Assembly (NCBI GenBank): GCA_026122225.1 | Contig: JANEZZ010001374.1 | Coordinates: 434,001-498,000, forward strand | Length of the DNA: 64,000 nt | Direction: 5' to 3' | From: Heloderma charlesbogerti | Lineage: Eukaryota; Chordata; Lepidosauria; Squamata; Helodermatidae | Shown: one piece after another, positions 21,345-33,439 of the stretch | Layout of the letters: each line of letters opens with the position of its first letter | Position numbering within the stretch: the stretch's first letter is position 1 | Made by a program: the position numbers and the translations under genes | The notes under the pieces: generated by a model | The model's input: only the letters and a program-made list of their open reading frames with translations | Databases searched by the model: none | What the model was told of the DNA's origin: nothing

Positions 21345-24300
21345 CCCCTTCATGGATCACTGCCTTGTTGTGGCGAAGGGGCTTGTGTAACTCAGTGAAG
21401 CCATAAGCTGTGCCATGGAGGGCCACCCAAGATGGATAGGTCATGGTGGAGAGTTCTGACAAAATGTGGTCCACTGGAGAAGGAAATGGCAACCCACTCC
21501 AGTATTCCCGCCAAGAAAACCCCATGGAACGTATCACAAGGCTAAAAGAGATGACGCTGGAAGATGAGCCCCTCAGGTCTGAAGGTGTCCAATATACTAC
21601 TGGGGAAGAGCAGAGGATATTTCCAAGTAGCGCCAGAAAGAATGAAGCGACTGGGCCAAAGCCGAAAGGACACTCAGCTGTGGATGTGTCTGGTGGTGAA
21701 AAGAAAATCCGATGCTGTAAAGAACAATATTGTTTAGGAACCTGGAATGTCAGATCAATGAATCAAGGTAAGCTGGAGGTGGTCAAACATGAGATGGCAA
21801 GATTGAACATCGACATCTTGGGAATCAGCGAACTAAAATGGACAGGCAGGGGCGAATTTAATTCAGGTGACCATTATATCTACTACTGTGGGCAAGAATC
21901 CCTTAGAAGAAATGGAGTAGCACTCATAGTCAATAAAAGGGTGGGAAAAGCAGTACTGGGGTACAATCTCAAAAATGATAGAATGATCTCAGTACGAATC
22001 CAAGGCAAACCATTCAACATTTGGGGTTGGACTCGATGGCCTTGTAGGCCCCTTCCAACCCTACTATTCTATGATTCTATGATCACAGTAATTCAAGTCT
22101 ATGCCCCAACCACTGAGGCCGAAGAAGCTGAGGCTGATCGGTTCTATGAAGACCTACAACACCTTCTAGAACTAACACCAAAAAAAGATGTCCTCTTCAT
22201 CATAGGGGATTGGAATGCTAAAGTAGGAAGACAAGAAATCACCGGGATAACAGGCAAGCATGGCCTTGGTGTACAAAATGAAGCAGGACAAAGGCTAATA
22301 GAGTTTTGCCAAGAGAACACACTAATCATAGCGAACACGCTTTTCCAACAGCACAAGAGGCGATTCTACACATGGACATCACCAGATGGTCAATATCGAA
22401 ATCAGATTGATTATGTCCTTTGCAGCCAAAGATGGGGAAGCTCTATACAGTCAGAAAAAAACAAGACCTGGAGCTGACTGTGGCTCAGATCATGAGCTTC
22501 TTATTGCAAAATTTCGGCTGAAATTGAAGAACGTAGGGAAAACCACTAAACCATTCAGGTATGACCTCAATCATATCCCTTATGAATACACAGTGGAGGT
22601 GAGGAATAGATTTAAGGGATTAGACCTGATAGACAGAGTGCCTGAGGAACTATGGACGGAGATCTGTAACATTGTTCAGGAGGCAGCAACGAAATCCATC
22701 CCAAAGAAAAAGAAATGCAAGAAAGCCAAGTAGCTGTCTGATGAGGCTTTACAAGTAGCTGAGGAAAGAAGGGAAGCGAAAAGCAAGGAAGAAAGGGGAA
22801 GATATATCCAACTGAATGCAGAGTTCCAGAGAATAGCAAGGAGAGACAAGAAGGCCTTTTTAAATGAACAATGCAAAGAAATTGAGGAAAACAACAGAAT
22901 GGGACTGACTAGAGATCTCTTCAAGAAAATTGGAGATCTCAAGGGAACGTTTTGTGCAAAGACGGGCATGATAAAGGACAAAGAAGGCAGGGACCTAACA
23001 GAAGCAGATGAGATTAAGAAGAGGTGGAAAGAATACACAGAAGAACTATACAGGAAAGATCTGAATGTCCCCAATAGCCATGAGAGTGTGGTCACTGAAC
23101 TTGAGCCGGACATCCTAGAGGGTGAAGTCAAGTGGGCCTTAGGAAGCATTATTAACAACAAAGCTAGCGGAGATGACAGTATTCCAGCTGAGCTATTTAA
23201 AATCCTAAAAGATGATGCTGTTAAAGAGCTGCACTCAATATGCCAACAAATTTGGAACACTCAACAGTGGCCACAAGACTGGAAAAGGTCAGTTTACATT
23301 CCAATTCCAAAGAAGAGCAACGCCAAAGAGTGTTCAAACTACCGTACAATTGCGCTCATTTCACATGCCAGCAAGGTGATGCTCAAAATCCTACAAGCTA
23401 GGCTTCAGCAGTATGTGAACAGAGAACTACTGGAAGTACAAGTGGGGTTTCGAAGAGGCAGAGGAACTAGAGATCAAATCACCAATATTTGCTGGATCAT
23501 GGAGAAAGCAAGAGAATTCCAGAAAAACATCTATTTCTGCTTCATTGACTACGCTAAAGCCTTTGATTGTGTGGATCACAACAAACTGTGGCAAATTCTT
23601 AAAGAGATGGGAGTTACCAGAACACCTTACCTGTCTCCTGAGAAACCTGTACGAGGGCCAAGAAGCAACAGTAAGAACCAGACATGGAACAACCAATTGG
23701 TTCAAAATTGGGAAAGGAGTACGACAAGGCTGCATATAGTCGCCCTGCTTATTTAACTTATATGCAGAGTACATCATGAGAAACGCCAGTTTGGATGAAT
23801 CACAGGTTGGAATTAAGATTGCCAGGAGAATTATCAACAACCTCAGATACACAGATGATACCACCCCAATGGCAGAAAGCGAAGAAGATCTCAAGAGCCT
23901 CTTGTTGAGGGTGAAAGTGGAGAGTGCAAAAGCTGGTTTGAAACTCAACATTGAAAAAACAAAGATCGTGGCATCTGGCCCCATCACTTCCTGGCATATA
24001 GAAGGGGAAGAAATGGAAGCAGTGACAGATTTCATTTTCTTGGGCTCCAGGATCACCACAGACGGTGACTGTAGCCATGAAATTAAAAGACGCTTGCTCC
24101 TTGGGAGGAAAGCTATGGCAAACCTAGACAGCATAGTAAGAAGCAGAGACATCACCTTGCCGACAAAGGTTCGTATAGTCACAGCTATGGTTTTTCCAGT
24201 AGTAATGTATGGCTGTGAGAGCTGGAGTGTAAGGAAGGCTGAGCATCGAAGAATTGATGCTTTCGAACTGTGGTGCTGGAGAAGACTCTTACAAGTCCCC

Positions 24301-24630
24301 TGGACTGCAAGGCAGTCAAATCAGTCCATCCTAAAGGAAATCAACTCTGACTGCTCATTGGAAGGACAGATACTGAAGCTGAAGCTCCAATATTTTGGCC
24401 ACCTAATGTGAAGAGAAAACTCCCTGGAAAAGACCCTGATGCTGGGAAAGATTGAAGGCAAAAGGAGAAGGGGACGGCAGAGGATGAGATGGCTAGATAG
24501 CATCACCGATGCAATGAATATGAACCTGAGCACACTCCGGGAGAGAGCAGAGGACAGGAGGGCCTGGCGCGCTGTGGTCCATGGGGTCACGAAGAGTTGG
24601 ACATGACTTAACGACTGAACAACAACAACA
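21345..24630 (+). mobile_element. Full-length but defective Bov-B (RTE-clade) LINE
   Basis: The element starts CCCCTTCATGGATCACTGCC and ends with the Bov-B tail GAAGAGTTGGACATGACTTA ... (CAA)n, and is flanked by perfect 12-bp duplications. An endonuclease domain is read at 21700-22500 (GTWNVRSMNQGK, SELKWTG, GDWNAKVG, GSDHELL). Reverse transcriptase follows (IPAELFK, FIDYAKAFDCVDHNKLW, GVRQGC, LRYTDDT, where YADD is expected). A C-terminal region reads YGCESW and RRIDAFELWCWRRLL. Frame changes near 22430 and 23620 and stops at 22731, 23740 and 24409 make it inactive. A 63-bp CR1 scrap sits inside the endonuclease. Confidence 0.93.
22021..22083 (+). mobile_element. 63-bp CR1 3' end nested in Bov-B, in frame
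   Basis: GGTTGGACTCGATGGCCTTG, CCCCTTCCAACCCTACTA and ATTCTATGATTCTATGAT identify a CR1 3' terminus. It falls between the Bov-B codons for FNI and TVIQVYAPT. Its length is a multiple of three and it has no stop, so the frame continues through it as 21 foreign codons. Confidence 0.85.
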
Positions 24631-24642
24631 ACCAAAACTACT
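24631..24642 (+). repeat. Target-site duplication, right copy, of the full-length Bov-B
   Basis: ACCAAAACTACT is identical to 21333-21344. Confidence 0.9.
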
Positions 24643-25189
24643 GACATGTACTTCCATAAAACACAGTGAATTACACTTTAAATTTTTGTTAACTAGTTAT
24701 GCAAAGTTATAACTCTTGAGACAGTGGTGCAGTACGTCAAGCCTTGGGGCCAAATCCAGACCTTCTGGAGTAACAGTCTGGCCCTCTGGGGTTTCCCAGA
24801 CAGCCACACCCCCTTTCCCCCTACCACAGATGGCTTGATGGTTTCCAGAGTTTTGTGTAGTTTTTCTCCCCACCCATCCCTCATTCTAAAAGGTTAAAAT
24901 GCCACTCCTCAGGCTTAGTTACTAGCAGTAATAGCTTTCAGCTAAAATGCTATCTATTTGTTTAAATATGCTTCTATTTGTGGTATTTTTGGCCCAGCCT
25001 TTTGCCTTCACTCCGTTGTCTCTCTGACTCTGGGTTCTGCAACAACACTGCAGCGTCATAATAATAATCTGCAGGAACAATTCTGATCCCTACTACCTCC
25101 ACAACTCTAGGTGGCAGACCAGGGGACTAACTAGGTCAATATTGGAAGTAGAGTCATAAGAATATATTTGCCCAAGCAGATCAAAGGCT

Positions 25190-25300
25190 TATCTACTCCA
25201 GAATCCTTTTTCCATCAGTGGCCAACCAGATGCCTTTGGGAAGCCTACAGGTAACAGGACATGAGGGCAATAGCCCACTGCCACTGTTCTCCTGCATTTA
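25190..25300 (-). repeat. Diverged dispersed repeat (AAGAACATAAGAA family)
   Basis: CAGTGGCCAACCAGATGCCT followed by GGGAAGCCTACAGGTAACAG matches the body of the family seen at 45366-45525 and 59166-60150. The ends are not clear. Confidence 0.45.
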
Positions 25301-26453
25301 AGAGGTTTATAAGCCACCTCTCAAACTAAAGTATTTTCTCAAGGTGTCAAATGATTCCCTATGGTATGTTGTGCAAATCCTGTGCAGCTATGCCCCTGTT
25401 TTGGTTTCTCTTTGCACAATAGCAAATGTAATTAAAAAAACAGTGCTCACGGATGGTCCAGTGAGCCTGATTTCCTCCCAGCTTTGCAACTCAAATGAGG
25501 GATGTACATGCCAGTTAATCTGACCCCCTTAGCTTCTTAGGGACTCTTTAGAAGCGTGCAGTGGGGAGGCATGATTTGGGCAACATTGGAAAGGGAATTA
25601 GTGGTTGTGGCTTGTACATTACCTTTTCCCCATAATTTGAGCAGTGTGCTGCATCAGTGTTCATTCATTTATCTGTTTATTCATTGCATTGCCAATTTTT
25701 TTTAAAGAGTTGTTTTAAAGCAGGCATATGTGTATGTATGAATGATGTGTGTGTATATGAAAATATGTGTGAGGGACATGCCAGCACTGCCTTGGCCACT
25801 TTGGGTGGTGGCCCCACTCCCTGCTGGCATACAGCCCCTAATATCCTGCTTTATGGCCACTTCCACCCTTGGGCTGAAAATGGTTACCCTGTTTTAAAGG
25901 TACAAAACTGCCCCAGAGATTGATGAAGAGGTTTCTTAGTGACATCATAGGGGCAAGGGAAGCCAGTCAGTACTGTACACAGTTGTTGTCTTCAAATGTG
26001 CGGACCCATTTTTTCTGAGTTCAGTCCTAGAGAGGAAAGATAGTGTTCAGACTGAACACAGTGAGGGTGCTTCCAAATAATTCCTGCTGGTCTGAATGTG
26101 TTACCTCTGTCTTCATTCTTCCTCTGTAACTGCTAAACACATTACCTCTGTTTTAATTCCTCCTCTGTAACTACTAAACCCATTACCTCTGTCTTCATTC
26201 TTCCTTGGTAACTACTTTTGCTTTAGAGTCCAATAGTGCAGACAGCTGTTGCCTGCGCACAGCCCTTTTTGTCTCCTTCTTTTTCTTTTTCAAAGAGAAG
26301 TTGCCAGATAGAAAAGTCAAGAAACTACAAGAGGGAATATGTCAAGGGTCAGACAGTTTTGTGTATCTATATGCAAGATTATTGCATAATACCATACTGT
26401 TTTTTCAATCCAAAATATTGTGCTTTTGTGTTTTGCTTTTTTTTCCCTTTCAG

Positions 26454-26629
26454 ATTTATAATACATTGGTTGAAACAGGTGAACTGGACAACACATATGT
26501 AATATATACAGCAGACCATGGCTATCATATTGGGCAATTTGGGCTGGTGAAAGGAAAATCCATGCCATACGAATTCGACATCAGAGTCCCTTTCTATATA
26601 CGTGGTCCAAATGTGGAGGCTGGATCATT
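26454..26629 (+). CDS. SULF2: SULF2 internal coding exon with sulfatase metal-site motif (window exon 4 of 7)
   Basis: The exon encodes [20 protein letters not shown] and then [20 protein letters not shown], followed by [18 protein letters not shown]. The TADHGYH block corresponds to the conserved Asp/His calcium-ligand region of sulfatases, and the following KGK supplies the conserved lysine region near the active site (family knowledge). The acceptor is preceded by a long T/C tract ending cag at 26453. The donor is GTAAGT at 26630. The exon is 58 codons plus two bases of a split Leu codon. It is the most diagnostic exon for a working sulfatase fold, and all motif residues are intact. Confidence 0.96.
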
Positions 26630-27898
26630 GTAAGTTCATGGGGTTTGTGGCACTAGGGTGGTTAAGATAACCCTCTACTTGGTCCCACATGGCTTTGTTG
26701 GCACTCACTTTCTCCCCATTCACAGTCTGGCTTGCTTTCTAGCAGTACTCCAACCTGAACACTTTAAGCATAAGATAAGAGAGAACAGAGAATAGAAATG
26801 TTATTTGCATTAGCCACAAGCCATTGCAACATCATACATATAATACAACAAAACAGATAAAATTATCAGACTAAAAATTATAAAAATTATTTACACCAGC
26901 CACAACATACTTCAAATATGAAACACTAATAAGCAAATAGAACTGGCAACCTAAAAGATAATTTTTATTCCTGCATACAATCATGGGCTATCAGAGCATT
27001 ACACTGTAGTATACATTTTTGTATGTATTTCCCCATAAAATTCATATTTTTCCATACATTTTTGAGCCAAGTATTACACTGCAAATTTCGGAGAAGTGCA
27101 CAATTGGAAGGATGACTGTGTTCTGATTAGCTCAGGAGGTGTGAATTAAGTCAGTTCACTTAAAAATGTAGGCCGAACAAAATTCTCCAATGCCCCTACT
27201 TCCAGTCGAGTTCCATACATCCAAGTGCTAGACAGCCCACATACATACCTGAGTTACAAGCTACCCCTTGATCTGGGAGAGGGCGAGACGCTTTTGAAAC
27301 AATCCAGCTTGTCTGAAAATTTGTATGTCATTGTGCCGAGATACCAAGTCACTTCTTTTGTTCAACTGTGACAGTCCAGGGCATCAGATTTCCAAATAAA
27401 AATATTGTATAATGTCCACTGCCTTAGTAGGTAGCTATCATCGGAGGGTAATTAAATAAAATAATAGAATCACTGTTAAGAAAAATGAATTCAAAATTTT
27501 CTAGATGTTCCATTCCCCCCTACCACCAAAAGGGGAGAAGAAGAGAGCACACATAAAGGATGTCCTTGGATTATCCTTTCAGATTAAAGTTACAAGCCGT
27601 TTGTCAGTGACATACAAGAATATACATTATGATTCTTAATTAAAATGGTAGTTTTGATCAGCTTAAAAATTATGTACATATAATTTCTAAGTAATTATTT
27701 TAATAATAAATATTTGCACTGAAGAAATTATTTTGGACACAATATGCAGACATTAATGTATACCAGTATGCATATATTAGCATAATTAGTATTTGCACTT
27801 TTCCACCCTTAGTGTTTTTTTTTCTCCTTTTAGTATAGACAAAATAACATAAGCCAATAACAATATTAAGAACATAGCAAAGCAGCAAAGATATTGGA

Positions 27899-28340
27899 GG
27901 GAGCAATCCTATGGCCTCCAGTCAGCGTGTGGCTGGGGCATAGGATAGCTCGGATTCCTGGATCTGAGGTTAGAGACAGTGCTCTGACTTCCGATGCAGG
28001 AATGCACACTCCAACCCCCCTCCCCCTCTCAGCTGGCACAGAAAGAACCACCTAGCTGCCTCTCTGGGGTCGGGAACATGACGTCAGAGAAGGGGTAAAG
28101 GGGGCATTCTGGTGGGTGGGGAGAGGAGGGGACTGGAGAGGCCAGGATATGAGCTATCCTGAGGCTTCTCCAGCCTCCTTCCCTTCCCCTCTGACGTGCC
28201 CCAGCTAGATGGTTAAAAAAGGCTGTCTAGCGTAAATGCAGAGCTGGAGGAGCGGGGCGGCATCGATCTCCTCCATCGCTCCTCCCGCTCTGCCTGGATG
28301 CTCATAAGCCTCCAAGTTTGGAGGCATATGAGCATCGAGG
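27899..28340. repeat. Dispersed repeat homologous to 33440-34091
   Basis: Both begin GGGAGCAATCCTATGG and share in order TGGCTGCCTCTCTG-like, GGGGGCATTC, GAGAGGCCAGGATATGA and CTCCAGCCTCCTTCCCT blocks. This copy lacks the right terminus and the flanking TTA, so it looks truncated. Confidence 0.6.
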
Positions 28341-28458
28341 ATGTAATATTCATGTTTTGTTTTGTTTTTCATTTTAAATGCATTTCAATGGTTTAAGCAG
28401 GAAAAAAGCAAAACGAATTTGCTTTCATTTTTTTTTAAATGTAGTATATCTATAATAT

Positions 28459-28521
28459 TGGCGTGCTATGGTCCATGGGGTCATGAAGAGTTGGACACGA
28501 CTTAACAACTGAACAACAATA
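28459..28521 (+). mobile_element. 63-bp Bov-B 3' end with 13-bp target duplication
   Basis: GGTCCATGGGGTCATGAAGA and TTGGACACGACTTAACAACT form the last part of Bov-B, as at 24580-24630. The fragment is flanked by ATATCTATAATAT at 28446-28458 and 28522-28534. It is thus a genuine, severely 5'-truncated insertion. Confidence 0.88.
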
Positions 28522-29397
28522 ATATCTATAATATAGTGTAACATACCACAAACCCAAATAGGGGTCACCTGAAGCATAATGTGATGTTATATGGAGATCC
28601 TCAGAAGTGATTTGCAATGGAAATCCCAGTGTTTCTCTGCTTATCTTTGAGTACTGCAAGGAGGGAGTGGGGATAACCAGGATTTTGTACTGTGTACATC
28701 CAAGGCAAATTTGTTGTCTTGTGGAAGGCTGCATTCACCTCTAGCTAGTCTTCCAACCACTAACTACAACCCGGAGCAGCTTTACTATACTGGTGAACTA
28801 GGAACAACCCTGGGACAGCACAATTCCAGGGATTCCTGCTCTGTCAGATGTAGGGCTTTTCTACATGAGCCATTTATCATGTGCTCATCATTCCCTACTC
28901 ACGGTTGTTTATAGCCTCTTTAGACAATGTTATGATCCTCCAATTTTGCTTCTGAGTCTAAACAGCACTTTCGGCACATATTTTAGAGCAGGGAAAATAC
29001 AACATTTAATTGTGAAGGCAAAAGAATGTGTAATTTTCTCTTGTGTATTTGTGCTATTCTGCTCTAGTGCCACCTAGAGGTTATGTAGCAGAAAAGCAGG
29101 AAAAGAAAAGCTCCTCATGGAGTGCTTGGATGTCAGCAAAGAAACTGAAAGTAGCTACAGTGGATTAACAGTGGATTAACAGCCTCATGTAGAAAAGCTC
29201 ATAGTGCAAAGTTTCAGGTTTTTTATTGTGGTGGTTCTGCCTACAGCTCCCCTCCCCAGCTGTGATAGAGATGTATAAACTAAGGCATGGCATGGAGAAA
29301 ATGGACAGAGAGTTTTTCTCCCTCTTCCATAATAATAGAACCTGCCATCATCCAATGACACAGCACATAGTTAACTATGGAATTTGCATAAAGGGCT

Positions 29398-29560
29398 GTA
29401 GCTAGGTGGCAGAACACATCTTTGCATGCAGAAGGTCCCAGGTTCAATCCCCAGCACCGCCAGTTAAAAGCATTCAGACAGCAGATGATGGGAAAGATCT
29501 CTGGAGAGATGCTGCCGGTCAGAGTAGACGATACTGGGCTAGTGTCATATGTTGTAACAC
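29398..29560 (+). repeat. tRNA-derived SINE
   Basis: The head reads GCTGTAGCTAGGTGGCAGAA, CTTTGCATGCAGAAGGTCCC and AGGTTCAATCCCCAGC, with A- and B-box-like motifs and TGC at the anticodon position. The body GATGGGAAAGATCTCTGGAG follows. The 3' end is degraded. Confidence 0.7.
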
Positions 29561-29959
29561 ATGCCTAGACTCAGTAATAGTCATGGTGGCTCTTTACTGC
29601 CTCCAGGACCAAATTTACCATGGCTCTGAATACCAGTTGTTGAGAAGTAAAAATGGGAGAAGGCTATTGCCCTCAATTCCTGCTTTTAGGCTTCCCATAG
29701 GTATCCCTTTGCTCATTGTGAGAAACAGGATCCTATTATATCCTTTGGTTTGATCTAGCAAGGCTCTTATGTTGTTATGTGATGTTCTCTCAGGTCACAG
29801 TAGGTGCTGACTAGACCTGTAAAGCCTCACCGCTGCCCCTCATAAATTGAGACTTCACTTTAGAACACACCCCATACACTTACGTGCCTCCACGTGAGAG
29901 GGGCAGATTTGTAGTTCTATATAAATTGCCTCTTAGGAAAGCTTGTCTTCCATTATTGT

Positions 29960-30345
29960 TAGGGATGTCGGAGAAATCCACATCAGACCAGCTTTTCCTG
30001 AGTCGCATGGATTCCACATACTTGGGGACCTTTTGTTTTGTTTTTTTTACTTTCTGGAATTTTACACAAATTTAGTCATAGAAAATACGTAAAATTAAAA
30101 AACACCAGATGAAAATGCTCATTTCTCCCATAGGCCAAAGCATGAAAATGCACATTTTGGGAGCAGGTGGATTTTTGCATTTGGGGGGGATTTGCCCATT
30201 TTCCCAAGTGCAAATTTGTGTAAAATCAGAAAACTGGAAAAAAATCCGATTCCATCAATGAGCAGATGAAGGGACAAAAGGCACCTGACAATCTGCAAAA
30301 TGCAGACGGAATGAATTTTATAAAATCTGTATTTCGCTACTCATT
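29960..30345. repeat. MITE-like repeat, TAGGGATG family
   Basis: It starts TAGGGATGTCGGAGAAATCC and includes AGACCAGCTTTTCCTGAG, AATCCGATTCCATCA and CAATCTGCAAAATGCAGACG, in the same order as the copy at 477-785. The right terminus is lost. Confidence 0.6.
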
Positions 30346-30548
30346 GTATCACTGAGGGAGCCTGTCATAAACTTACAAGGATATCCAAGATTCCCTGGAA
30401 TACAGTTTGAAAACCATTGACTTAGATTTGGTTCACATATAATGATCTTGGTCCAATAACCCATGGTTTGGACCGAGAATGACCATTGTGACCACAGACT
30501 CCTTCTGTGATACTCTCCTTCCCTCCTCCCTTTTCTCATATTCCTTAA

Positions 30549-32220
30549 TTCATAAAATCATAGAATAGTAGGGTTGGAAGGGGCCTATAAGACCATCGAC
30601 TCCAACTCCCTGCTCAATGCAGGAATCCAAGTCAAAGCATCCCTGACAGATGGCTGTCCAGCTTCATCTTGAATGCCTCCAGTGTGGGAGAGCCCACTAC
30701 CTCCTTAGGTAATTGGCTCCATTGTTGTACTGCTCTAACAATCAGGAAGGTTTTCCTGATGTTCAGCCAGAATCTGGCTTCCTGTAACTTGAGCCCATTA
30801 TTCCGTGTCCTGCACTCTGGGATGATCGAGAAGAGATCCTGGCCTTCCTCTCTGTGACAACCTTTCAAGTACTTGAAGAGCGCTATCCTATCTCCCCTCA
30901 GTCTTCTCTTCTCAAGGCTAAACATGCCCAGTTCTTTCAGTCTCTTTTCATAGGACTTTGTTTCCAGTCCCCTGATCATCTTTGTTGCCCTCTGAACCTT
31001 TTCCAGTTTGTCTGATGAGGCCTAACCAGTGCTGAGTAGAGGGGAGCTAGTACTTCATGTGATTTGGAAGCTATACTTCTATTAATGCAACCCAAAATAG
31101 CATTTGCTTTTTTGCAGCCACATCACATTGTTGGCTCATAGCTTGTGACTAACAACAATTCCAAGATCCTTCTCGCTTGTAGTATTGTTGAGCCAAGTAT
31201 CACCCATCTTGTAACTGTGGCTTTGGTTTCTTTTTCTTAGGTGCAGAACTTGGCATTTATCCCTATTAAATTTCTTTTTGTTGTTTTTTTCCCAGCGCTC
31301 CAGCCTGTCAAGACCACTTTGAAATCTGTTTCTGTCTTCCAGGGTATTAGCTATCTCACCCAATGTTGTGTCATCTGCAAATTTGATCAGCATTCCCTGT
31401 ACCTCCTCATTCAAGACATCAATAAAAATGTTGAAGAGCACTGAGCCCTGCGGTACCCCACTCATTACCTCTCCCCAGTTTGAGAAGATCTCATTGATAA
31501 GCACTCTTTGAGTCCGATTCTGTAGCCAACTACAGAACTAGACCCACCTGACAGTTGTTTCATCTAGAGCACTTTTAGCTAGTTTGCTCATCAGGATATC
31601 ATGGGGCACTTCGTTGAAAGCTTTGCTGAAGTCGAGGTATATTATGTCTACAGCATTCCCACGGTCCACAAGGGAGGTTACTTGATCAAAAAATGAGATC
31701 AGATTCATCTGGCAGGATTTGTTCTTAACAAATCCATGTTGGCTTCGAGTAATCACGGCATTGTTTTCAAGGTACTTCCAGGTGGATTGCTTTATAATTT
31801 GCTCCAGAATTTTCCCAGGGATTGATGTCAGACTGACTGGTCTGTAGTTCCCAGGTTCCTCCCTTTTAGAAGACAGGAACAACATTAGCCTTCCTCCAGT
31901 CATCTGGCACTTCACCCGTCCTCCATGATTTCTCAAAGATAATAGACAATGGTTCTGAGAGTTTTTCTTCCAGTTCCTTTATTACTCTATGTTGGAGTTC
32001 ATCTGGCCCTGGAGATTTGAACATATTCAAAGTAATTAGGTGTTCCTTGACCATATGCCTATTGATCTCAAACTGCAATCCTGCCCCTTCATCCTGTACT
32101 TCACCTTTGCCAGGGGGGTCATAGACCCTCTTTCAGGAAAAGACTGAGCCAAAGTAGGAATCGAGCACTTCTGCCTTTTCTTTGTCATCTGTTATCATCT
32201 TGCCATCCTCATTGAATAGT
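30549..32220 (-). mobile_element. CR1 LINE, 5'-truncated, about 1.7 kb
   Basis: On the - strand translation gives ITDDKEKAEVLDSYFGSVFS, then FKSPGPDELQHRVIKEL, NYRPVSLTSIPGKILEQIIK, YLDFSKAFNEVPHDILMSKL, IKFADDTTLGEIA and the C-terminal SLEKRRLRGDRIALFKYLKG. These are reverse-transcriptase blocks in the right order, with the FADD catalytic motif intact but frameshifts between blocks. The 3' end at about 30550 carries the CR1 terminal motif (ATCATAGAATAG on +). The endonuclease is missing. Confidence 0.92.
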
Positions 32221-32325
32221 TCAATACTTGCAAGATTTGTTAAACCACAGTTTGCCTTTATGTCTGAACTGGAAAATTGTGGTTTCAACTCTGACCACAA
32301 TCCTGATTTGCAAACCACAGTCATA

Positions 32326-32517
32326 GGAACATAGAAAACTGCCTTTTATTGAGTTAGACCATTGGTCCATCTAGCCCAGTATTGTTGACACTGACTGGCA
32401 GTGGTTATTCTGGGCTTCAAGCAGGGCTTTTTCCAGCCCTACCTGGAGATGCCAGGGATCAAACCTGGGACCTTCTGCATGCAAAGTAGGTGCTCTACCA
32501 CTCAGCCACAGCCCCTT
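32326..32517 (-). repeat. tRNA-derived SINE, near complete
   Basis: On the - strand: GGGGCTGTGGCTGAGTGGTA, GAGCACCTACTTTGCATGCA, GAAGGTCCCAGGTTTGATCC, ending in TTCTATGTTCC. This is the best-preserved head of this SINE family here. It has split an older fold-back sequence rich in AAACCACAG motifs (32240-32325 and 32517-32670). Confidence 0.78.
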
Positions 32518-33439
32518 CCCATAATTTCCCAGTTCAGACATAACAGCAAGCTGTCATTTAATTTAAACAAGTCTTGCATTAATGTGTGTGAGAAAACAGA
32601 GGAAGAAACATGTGGGCACGTAGCTCGTTCACTCCAATAAACCGTGGTTTATCAGATCCAATAAACCTTGATTTATTATAACATCTAAATTGGGCCATAG
32701 AATATGGTAGAGCCTCTGGGTTGCCACACAGTGGAAATGAAGGAGCTGCATGCATATCCAGACAAATCCAAATCCGCCCCCCCCCCAGTCCACACTTCCC
32801 TGCAGCTTCACTCCTCTCTGCTTCCCTGTCCATATTGCACTATACAGGCTACATGGCAGGAGTTGAGTTACCCAGGTTTTCCATTTCCTACATTTATGTT
32901 TAGTGCACATGTACCCAGCAAAAACACAAGGGGTTGGATGCAGATTGGCTATTCCGTGAACAGACGGGCTCATTCCATTCATGGAAGGCACTGGGACCCA
33001 ATGGAGCCTCCCCACTGGAAGAAGGAGGCAGGGAGGCAATCTTCACCAGTCCCCCCTCCCTACTGCCGCCCCCTGTGTTGCCTCTCATGCTGCTCCAGAG
33101 TGTCTCCTGGCCCTCCAGAGGCAGAAAGCTGTGACAGGAAGGAGGAATCCCAAATACTGCCTCCCAACCCCCTTCCTCCAGCACCAGTGGAGCTCGGTTA
33201 AGAGCTCCTCTGGATCCAATCCAGAGAGTTGCAGTCTGGACACACCCTTAGCCTAGACAGCAATCTGTTTCTTCAGAACTTCCTTGTTGATCCTGAGTCA
33301 TGGTATCATTTTAAATGATCAGCCAATTATGCTATGCAGGAGCCATCTTTTGAGAGCTTTCTGGGAGTCAAAACCTACTTCCATGATGCTCACATAAATC
33401 AGCCTGCAAAAACACAATAAAACAGTGTTGATCCCTTTA

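Larger units (their letters stand above)
17851..26453 (+). other. SULF2 intron (8.6 kb) with LTR insertion and full-length Bov-B
   Basis: The intron begins GTAAGG and ends in a T/C tract plus cag. It carries an L2-like tail (18172-18356), a 300-bp inverted repeat (18620-18921), a palindromic element split by an LTR (19122-19850), two opposed SINE pieces (20336-20622) and Bov-B (21345-24630). Apart from a diverged repeat near 25190-25300, 20630-21330 and 24645-26450 show nothing recognisable. Confidence 0.75.

Noticed and set aside
21443..22477. 344-codon open frame as a host gene
   Set aside because: It is the endonuclease part of a Bov-B LINE bounded by perfect target duplications, even containing a CR1 scrap.
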